Below are positions 7,139 through 9,380 of a stretch of DNA of 9,380 nucleotides, in pieces. A model generated the notes under the pieces. The model saw nothing but the letters and a program-made list of their open reading frames with translations, did no database searches and was not told the DNA's origin. This stretch comes from Candidatus Cellulosilyticum pullistercoris (GTDB lineage: Bacteria > Bacillota > Clostridia > Lachnospirales > Cellulosilyticaceae), in assembly GCA_018883705.1 (NCBI GenBank), contig JAHLFQ010000179.1:1-9380 (forward strand). The letters run 5' to 3'. A program made the position numbers and the translations under genes. Numbering within the stretch: position 1 is the first letter of the stretch; the number at the start of each line of letters is the position of its first letter.

Positions 7139-7148
7139 GTGTAGTTTA
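7139..7148 (+). promoter_or_regulatory. Lone iteron-like Rep site upstream of the helicase gene
   Basis: GTGTAGTTTA matches the core and tail of the TGTGTAGTTTGA sites at the rep promoter (4139-4377). It stands about 70 bp upstream of the helicase start, far from the origin. It could let Rep influence helicase transcription, or could be chance. Confidence 0.35.
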
Positions 7149-7181
7149 TTTAAGTAGTTGTTATCTATGTTTTTATCATGC

Positions 7182-7247
7182 TTACACATGTATTTGCACA
7201 TGCAATTGAAAATGCAAATTTAATTCAAATTGCAATTGCATGTGTAA
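7182..7247. repeat. Palindromic site cluster in the parA promoter region
   Basis: The outer arms TTACACATG (7182-7190) and CATGTGTAA (7239-7247) are exact inverted repeats. Inside are an exact TTGCACATGCAA (7194-7205) and, on the other strand, an 11/12 match at 7236-7247. AATGCAAATT and AATTGCAATTGC fill the centre. The parA -35 lies inside this block. It is the probable operator of the partition operon and perhaps part of the centromere. Confidence 0.65.
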
Positions 7248-7258
7248 CTAATTATAAT
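7230..7258 (+). promoter_or_regulatory. parA promoter
   Basis: TTGCAA (7230-7235) and a perfect TATAAT (7253-7258) are 17 bp apart, about 36 bases before the parA start. The -35 and much of the spacer belong to the TTGCA-type repeat cluster, so a protein bound there would shut the promoter. This fits self-repression by the partition DNA-binding protein. Confidence 0.75.
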
Positions 7259-7294
7259 AGATAATATAAGCATTTTTCAATGAAGGAGAAAATA

Positions 7295-8173
7295 ATGGAA
7301 GTCATTACTTTTGCGACGATTAAGGGTGGAATAGGTAAGACAACCCTCTCATATAATTACGGTGAGTATTTAGCCAGTAAAGGGCATAAAGTTCTGCTCA
7401 TGGATTTAGACCAACAAAGTTCGTTAAGTAGAACTTACGGTATTACAGATCAAGAAGGTACTGTAGAAGAAATTTTTAACGTTTACGATGACGACGAAAA
7501 TCGCAAAGAAGTTAAGATACATCGTGTAAATAAGAATGTCGATTTAATTTCTGGTACAACTAGATTGGATAAAGTGCAAAGCCGCCTAGAAACGCATAAC
7601 AATAAAAACTTAATTCTATTTATGTGGCTTCATCAACACTATGACGATATTGTTGCTAATTATGATTATATGATTATTGACTGTCACCCAGATATTGGTA
7701 TTGCAACTAAAAATGCGATTGCCGTTTCTGATGCTGTCCTAAGTCCAGTAACTCCTTCGAAATTTAGTTATGATTCAATCACTGAATTAGAAACACGAAT
7801 GAAGGAATTGAAAAAGGAAACTGTAGATGTTATGTCAGGTAACACCTTGATAAGAGCTAAGGTGTATTATATTGCAAATATGATTAAGCATAATACAGGA
7901 ATCAGTAAGGACTTCTTAAAGAGTATTAAAGAAGATAAGGAAGTCGAATGGATAGCAGAAATACCTGAACGTGAAATTTTTAATCGCTCAACATACTATC
8001 AGGTACCTATTTGCGAGATGGAACAAATGGCAAACACACCATTATCTGAAATTCCAGATGACTATAAGAACAACAAGGATTTCATGAAGATGCGCAATTA
8101 TTTTGCTAATCAAAATCCCAAGAATTATAAGCAAATTGACGATATTTTTGATACGATTACAAAATATGTGTAA
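7295..8173 (+). CDS. parA: ParA-family plasmid partition ATPase
   Basis: A 292-residue Walker-type ATPase that positions plasmid copies before division. The deviant Walker A KGGIGKTT (residues 10-17), the A' motif LLMDLDQQSS (34-43) and Walker B DYMIIDCHPDIG (124-135) are all intact. There is no N-terminal helix-turn-helix, so it resembles the short ParA type (Ib), in which the small partner protein rather than ParA binds the operator. The start is taken at ATG 7295: AAGGAG (7283-7288) lies 6 bases before it, whereas the earlier in-frame ATG at 7280 would begin inside that ribosome binding site. It is first in an operon with the ribbon-helix-helix gene 82 bp downstream. Both gaps, before parA and between the genes, contain TTGCACATGCAA sites. 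Confidence 0.93.
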   Translation: MEVITFATIKGGIGKTTLSYNYGEYLASKGHKVLLMDLDQQSSLSRTYGITDQEGTVEEIFNVYDDDENRKEVKIHRVNKNVDLISGTTRLDKVQSRLETHNNKNLILFMWLHQHYDDIVANYDYMIIDCHPDIGIATKNAIAVSDAVLSPVTPSKFSYDSITELETRMKELKKETVDVMSGNTLIRAKVYYIANMIKHNTGISKDFLKSIKEDKEVEWIAEIPEREIFNRSTYYQVPICEMEQMANTPLSEIPDDYKNNKDFMKMRNYFANQNPKNYKQIDDIFDTITKYV

Positions 8174-8216
8174 TTGCACATGCAAATACACATAGAAATG
8201 CAATTGCATTTCTATG
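8174..8216. repeat. Partition-type site and perfect 26-bp palindrome between parA and the RHH gene
   Basis: An exact TTGCACATGCAA (8174-8185) begins directly after the parA stop. It is followed by a perfect 26-bp palindrome (8191-8216) with arms CATAGAAATGCAA and TTGCATTTCTATG. Its centre, TGCAATTGCA, also occurs in the parA promoter block. In RNA it would be a strong hairpin, but no U-tract follows, so it is not a standard terminator. It is a likely binding site for the RHH protein. Confidence 0.7.
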
Positions 8217-8255
8217 CGTAAAATAATAGTTTGAGAATAACATAAGGAGGATAAA

Positions 8256-8558
8256 ATGGCTTTTCCAGAAAACTTTCCTAAATCAAGTGCATTTACTCGT
8301 GATGCAAAAATTCAACAATCAATTGAAGAAAATGAGAAAAAAGACCGTTTAGAACAAGAGAAAGAATCTACAAACGATTTAGTAAGTTCAGTTCCACGTA
8401 AGAAACGTAAAAAAGAAAAAAAGACATATATGACAATTTATGTTAGTCCAAGTGATAAACGTATTTTAAAAAAGGCTAGTCAAGAATACGGGTATAATTC
8501 AATTAGTGAGTTAATCAGAGCTTGGGCAACCGCACTTGAGCAAGATTTAAAAAAATAA
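8256..8558 (+). CDS. Small ribbon-helix-helix partition protein (ParB/ParG-like)
   Basis: A 100-residue protein with a flexible, charged N-terminal half (1-46), a basic patch PRKKRKKEKK (47-56) and a C-terminal ribbon-helix-helix fold. The fold consists of the strand TYMTIYVS, the helix DKRILKKASQEYG and the turn plus helix NSISELIRAWATAL (57-94). Such proteins dimerise, insert the strand pair into the DNA major groove, and stimulate ParA with their N-terminal tail. The gene has a strong AAGGAGG site 6 bases before ATG 8256 and follows parA in the same operon. It probably binds the TTGCACATGCAA-type sites both as repressor and as centromere adaptor; this is inferred from position. The terminator at 8572-8615 follows. 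The name parB would be by position only, since it is not a true ParB. Confidence 0.85.
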   Translation: MAFPENFPKSSAFTRDAKIQQSIEENEKKDRLEQEKESTNDLVSSVPRKKRKKEKKTYMTIYVSPSDKRILKKASQEYGYNSISELIRAWATALEQDLKK

Positions 8559-8571
8559 TTTTGTTTAGTTT

Positions 8572-8615
8572 AATCGCTTAGAGTAAATTGGTAACTGATT
8601 TAAGCGATTTTTTAA
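8572..8615 (+). terminator. Terminator of the partition operon
   Basis: AATCGCTTA (8572-8580) pairs with TAAGCGATT (8601-8609), followed by TTTTTT at 8608-8613. The loop is large (20 bases) but can partly pair (AGT with ACT). It lies 13 bases after the RHH stop codon. Confidence 0.75.
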
Positions 8616-8707
8616 TTATTCTGTTTTTTATTAGATTAGATAATTTCTATTTGCATTTTTGTGAATATAGAAAAAATAAAAAATTTTTTCTCAAAATAAT
8701 AAGCTTA

Positions 8708-8911
8708 ATGAATGAAAAAATTAAACAGCTAATTGACTATCATGATGACGTACCAAATATTGATTATGTAGATCAAATTACAGCGGTATTAAATAAACCT
8801 CAAAGTATTAAGGGGAAAAATAGAAAGGGAGAGATATTTAAAGAATGGTTTCTCCCATTTCGTAAGATTCGAGTTTATGAAAATGACTTAACTATTCGTT
8901 TCTATTTTTAG
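8708..8911 (+). CDS. Small hypothetical protein of 67 residues
   Basis: The open frame from ATG 8708 encodes a soluble-looking, mixed-charge protein starting MNEKIKQLIDYHDDVPN and ending with an aromatic-rich tail, NDLTIRFYF. I do not recognise it. Codon use looks coding-like from 8708, while the in-frame extension upstream to a TTG at 8588 is low-complexity and overlaps the operon terminator, so the short form is preferred. There is no good ribosome binding site or convincing promoter, which lowers confidence. It may be a remnant of a longer gene. A hairpin (8929-8953) follows it, without a U-tract. Confidence 0.4.
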   Translation: MNEKIKQLIDYHDDVPNIDYVDQITAVLNKPQSIKGKNRKGEIFKEWFLPFRKIRVYENDLTIRFYF

Positions 8912-8928
8912 TGATCCTTGTATATAGT

Positions 8929-8953
8929 AATTATCCCAATATTGTTGGGTAAT
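8929..8953 (+). other. Hairpin after the small ORF
   Basis: ATTATCCCAA and TTGGGTAAT pair with one bulged T across a 5-base loop, 18 bases past the 67-residue ORF. No U-tract follows, so terminator function is doubtful. It also lies just upstream of the antitoxin RNA promoter. Confidence 0.35.
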
Positions 8954-8981
8954 GAATATCTTACATACGAGATTCATCTGT

Positions 8982-9010
8982 TTAAAACATTGTTAAACGT
9001 GTGTTATAAT
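8982..9010 (+). promoter_or_regulatory. Promoter of the antisense antitoxin RNA
   Basis: A perfect TATAAT (9005-9010) is preceded by TGT, making an extended -10. The -35 at 17 bp is only TTAAAA (8982-8987). Transcription should start near 9017, just before the direct repeat shared with the toxin start region. No coding frame follows before the terminator. Confidence 0.7.
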
Positions 9011-9016
9011 ATATAT

Positions 9017-9092
9017 TGCAACGAAGAAAATATATCTAAATGATAGTACTCAAAAAGCTCTACCTGGTGTCGAAATAGGTAGAGCTTTTCTT
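9017..9092 (+). ncRNA. Antitoxin RNA of the Fst-type toxin-antitoxin locus (RNA II)
   Basis: A short untranslated RNA of about 75 bases between a strong extended -10 promoter and a terminator. Its 5' part (9018-9046) repeats, on the plus strand, the region 9216-9238 that includes the toxin start codon: CGAAGAAAATATATC is identical in both, and ATGATAG follows after 3 bases here and after 1 base in the toxin copy. As the toxin mRNA is read from the minus strand, this RNA is complementary to its translation start. It is also complementary to the mRNA over the shared terminator. This is the arrangement known for RNA II of the pAD1 par locus, which blocks Fst translation. Exact ends are predicted. 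Confidence 0.82.
9053..9090. terminator. Shared bidirectional terminator of toxin mRNA and antitoxin RNA
   Basis: AAAAGCTCTACCT (9053-9065) pairs perfectly with AGGTAGAGCTTTT (9077-9089) around an 11-base loop, with T-runs for both directions. The toxin mRNA arrives from the right and the antitoxin RNA from the left. The toxin-strand loop contains UUCG, which fits the YUNR (U-turn) motif used for first contact in pAD1. Confidence 0.88.
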
Positions 9093-9134
9093 TACGCTTA
9101 GCGGCAACATACTAAGTGTGAGGGCAGACCACGA

Positions 9135-9233
9135 CTACTTGTGATTGTTGTCTCGATGGTCCAGCCAATGTTCGAACAGTGCAAGCACTATACCCACAAT
9201 GATGGGTGCAACAATCGAAGAAAATATATCCAT
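9135..9233 (-). CDS. fst: Fst-family type I toxin, 32-residue membrane peptide
   Basis: The peptide MDIFSSIVAPIIVGIVLALF continues with EHWLDHRDNNHK. It has one membrane-spanning helix (about 5-21) with the family's VAPIIVGIVL pattern and a charged cytoplasmic tail. Fst of pAD1 has the same length and the related core IAPIFVGLVL. Such peptides damage the membrane of cells that lose the plasmid. A near-perfect AGGAGGTGA (9249-9241) lies 7 bases before ATG 9233, but it is hidden: AGGAGG pairs with CCTCCT in the leader (9259-9264 with 9244-9249). This delays translation, as in pAD1. The antisense RNA at 9017-9092 covers the start codon region through direct repeats, and both RNAs share the terminator at 9053-9090. 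The promoter is at 9282-9309. The gene is easily missed because of its size. Confidence 0.92.
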   Translation of the reverse strand: MDIFSSIVAPIIVGIVLALFEHWLDHRDNNHK

Positions 9234-9243
9234 GATAGGCTCA

Positions 9244-9264
9244 CCTCCTCTCAAGATTAGGAGG
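9244..9264 (-). promoter_or_regulatory. Leader stem hiding the toxin ribosome binding site
   Basis: CCTCCT (9244-9249) and AGGAGG (9259-9264) form a 6-bp stem with a 9-base loop in the toxin mRNA; one strand of the stem is the Shine-Dalgarno sequence itself. In pAD1 a similar leader structure blocks ribosome access until the RNA is processed or refolds. Confidence 0.75.
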
Positions 9265-9281
9265 AAGTAGTCGTTGATAAT

Positions 9282-9309
9282 ATTTTACCATGAAAAGATA
9301 TGAGCTTAA
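9282..9309 (-). promoter_or_regulatory. Promoter of the toxin mRNA (RNA I)
   Basis: On the minus strand, TAAAAT (9287-9282) is preceded by TGG, an extended -10, with TTAAGC (9309-9304) at 16 bp. Transcription would start near 9275, leaving a leader of about 40 bases that contains the sequestering stem. Confidence 0.65.
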
Positions 9310-9328
9310 CATAGGCGAGAAAATGCAA

Positions 9329-9363
9329 AAAAATACGGCGTCTAAACAGATTGCCGTATTTTT
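9329..9363 (-). terminator. Terminator at the window end, probably of mrr if circular
   Basis: AAAAATACGGC (9329-9339) pairs perfectly with GCCGTATTTTT (9353-9363) across 13 bases. The minus-strand U-tract is seven long, the plus-strand one five, so it best serves a leftward gene lying beyond 9380. On a closed circle that gene is mrr, whose stop would be at 9380-9378. Confidence 0.8.
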
Positions 9364-9380
9364 GATAACTTAACGTTTTA

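Larger units (their letters stand above)
9018..9238. repeat. Direct repeats linking antitoxin RNA and toxin mRNA (9018-9046 and 9216-9238)
   Basis: CGAAGAAAATATATC occurs at 9022-9036 and again at 9216-9230, each followed closely by ATGATAG (9040-9046 and 9232-9238). The second copy includes the toxin start codon on the minus strand. Convergent transcription makes the two copies complementary in the RNAs, the defining feature of par/Fst loci. Confidence 0.88.

Noticed and set aside
7280..7294. Earlier ATG for parA at 7280
   Set aside because: It is part of the sequence that forms the ribosome binding site AAGGAG for ATG 7295, and ParA proteins typically start just before the first beta strand, as MEVITFATIKGG does.
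8588..8707. Longer form of the small ORF from a TTG at 8588
   Set aside because: The start lies within the partition operon terminator, there is no ribosome binding site, and the added residues are low-complexity, reflecting AT-rich DNA.
1..9380. tRNA, rRNA or riboswitch genes
   Set aside because: No cloverleaf, rRNA-like or recognised riboswitch sequence was seen on either strand.

Overview
The window is AT-rich, low-GC Gram-positive DNA with strong AGGAG-type ribosome binding sites. Its gene content is that of a small theta-replicating plasmid from a lactic acid bacterium. Lactobacillus is the best guess, from the general character of the Rep, IS4-type transposase and partition proteins; no database search was possible. 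The sequence may be a whole plasmid opened at one gene. If the two ends are joined, the restriction gene cut at base 1 meets an in-frame stop at once, and a terminator in the right orientation follows within about 20 bases.

Layout: (1) 1-974, minus strand: an Mrr-type (type IV) restriction endonuclease with its promoter, flanked upstream by a terminator. (2) 1164-1890, minus: a decayed IS4-family transposase that has lost its middle and is out of frame. (3) 1937-2680: no gene, but two clusters of a TTGCACATGCAA motif around a perfect 16-bp-stem terminator. (4) 2681-4081, minus: a RepB/Rep_3 initiator with an unusually long C-terminal extension. (5) 4116-4697: the replication origin, with the rep promoter, five TGTGTAG sites in mixed orientation, a perfect DnaA box, six direct iterons of 21-22 bp and three AT-rich 11-mers. 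(6) 4700-5206: no gene seen. (7) 5239-7068, minus: a Pif1/RecD-like SF1 helicase with two copies of a small N-terminal domain. (8) 7182-8558, plus: a partition operon (ParA ATPase plus a small ribbon-helix-helix protein), with the TTGCACATGCAA motif both in its promoter region and between the two genes. (9) 8708-8911: a small orphan ORF. (10) 8982-9309: a complete type I toxin-antitoxin locus of the Fst/par type, with a 32-residue membrane toxin, an antisense RNA, a shared terminator, direct repeats and a stem that hides the toxin's ribosome binding site. (11) 9329-9363: a terminator.

Together these genes form a maintenance module. RepB and DnaA would open the origin, the helicase may help unwind or repair the plasmid, ParA with the RHH protein would segregate it through the repeated palindromic sites, and the Fst locus would kill cells that lose it. 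Mrr, which cuts modified foreign DNA, is the only cargo-like gene. The most interesting unannotated elements are the Fst locus, the dispersed TTGCACATGCAA sites and the twin N-terminal domain of the helicase.
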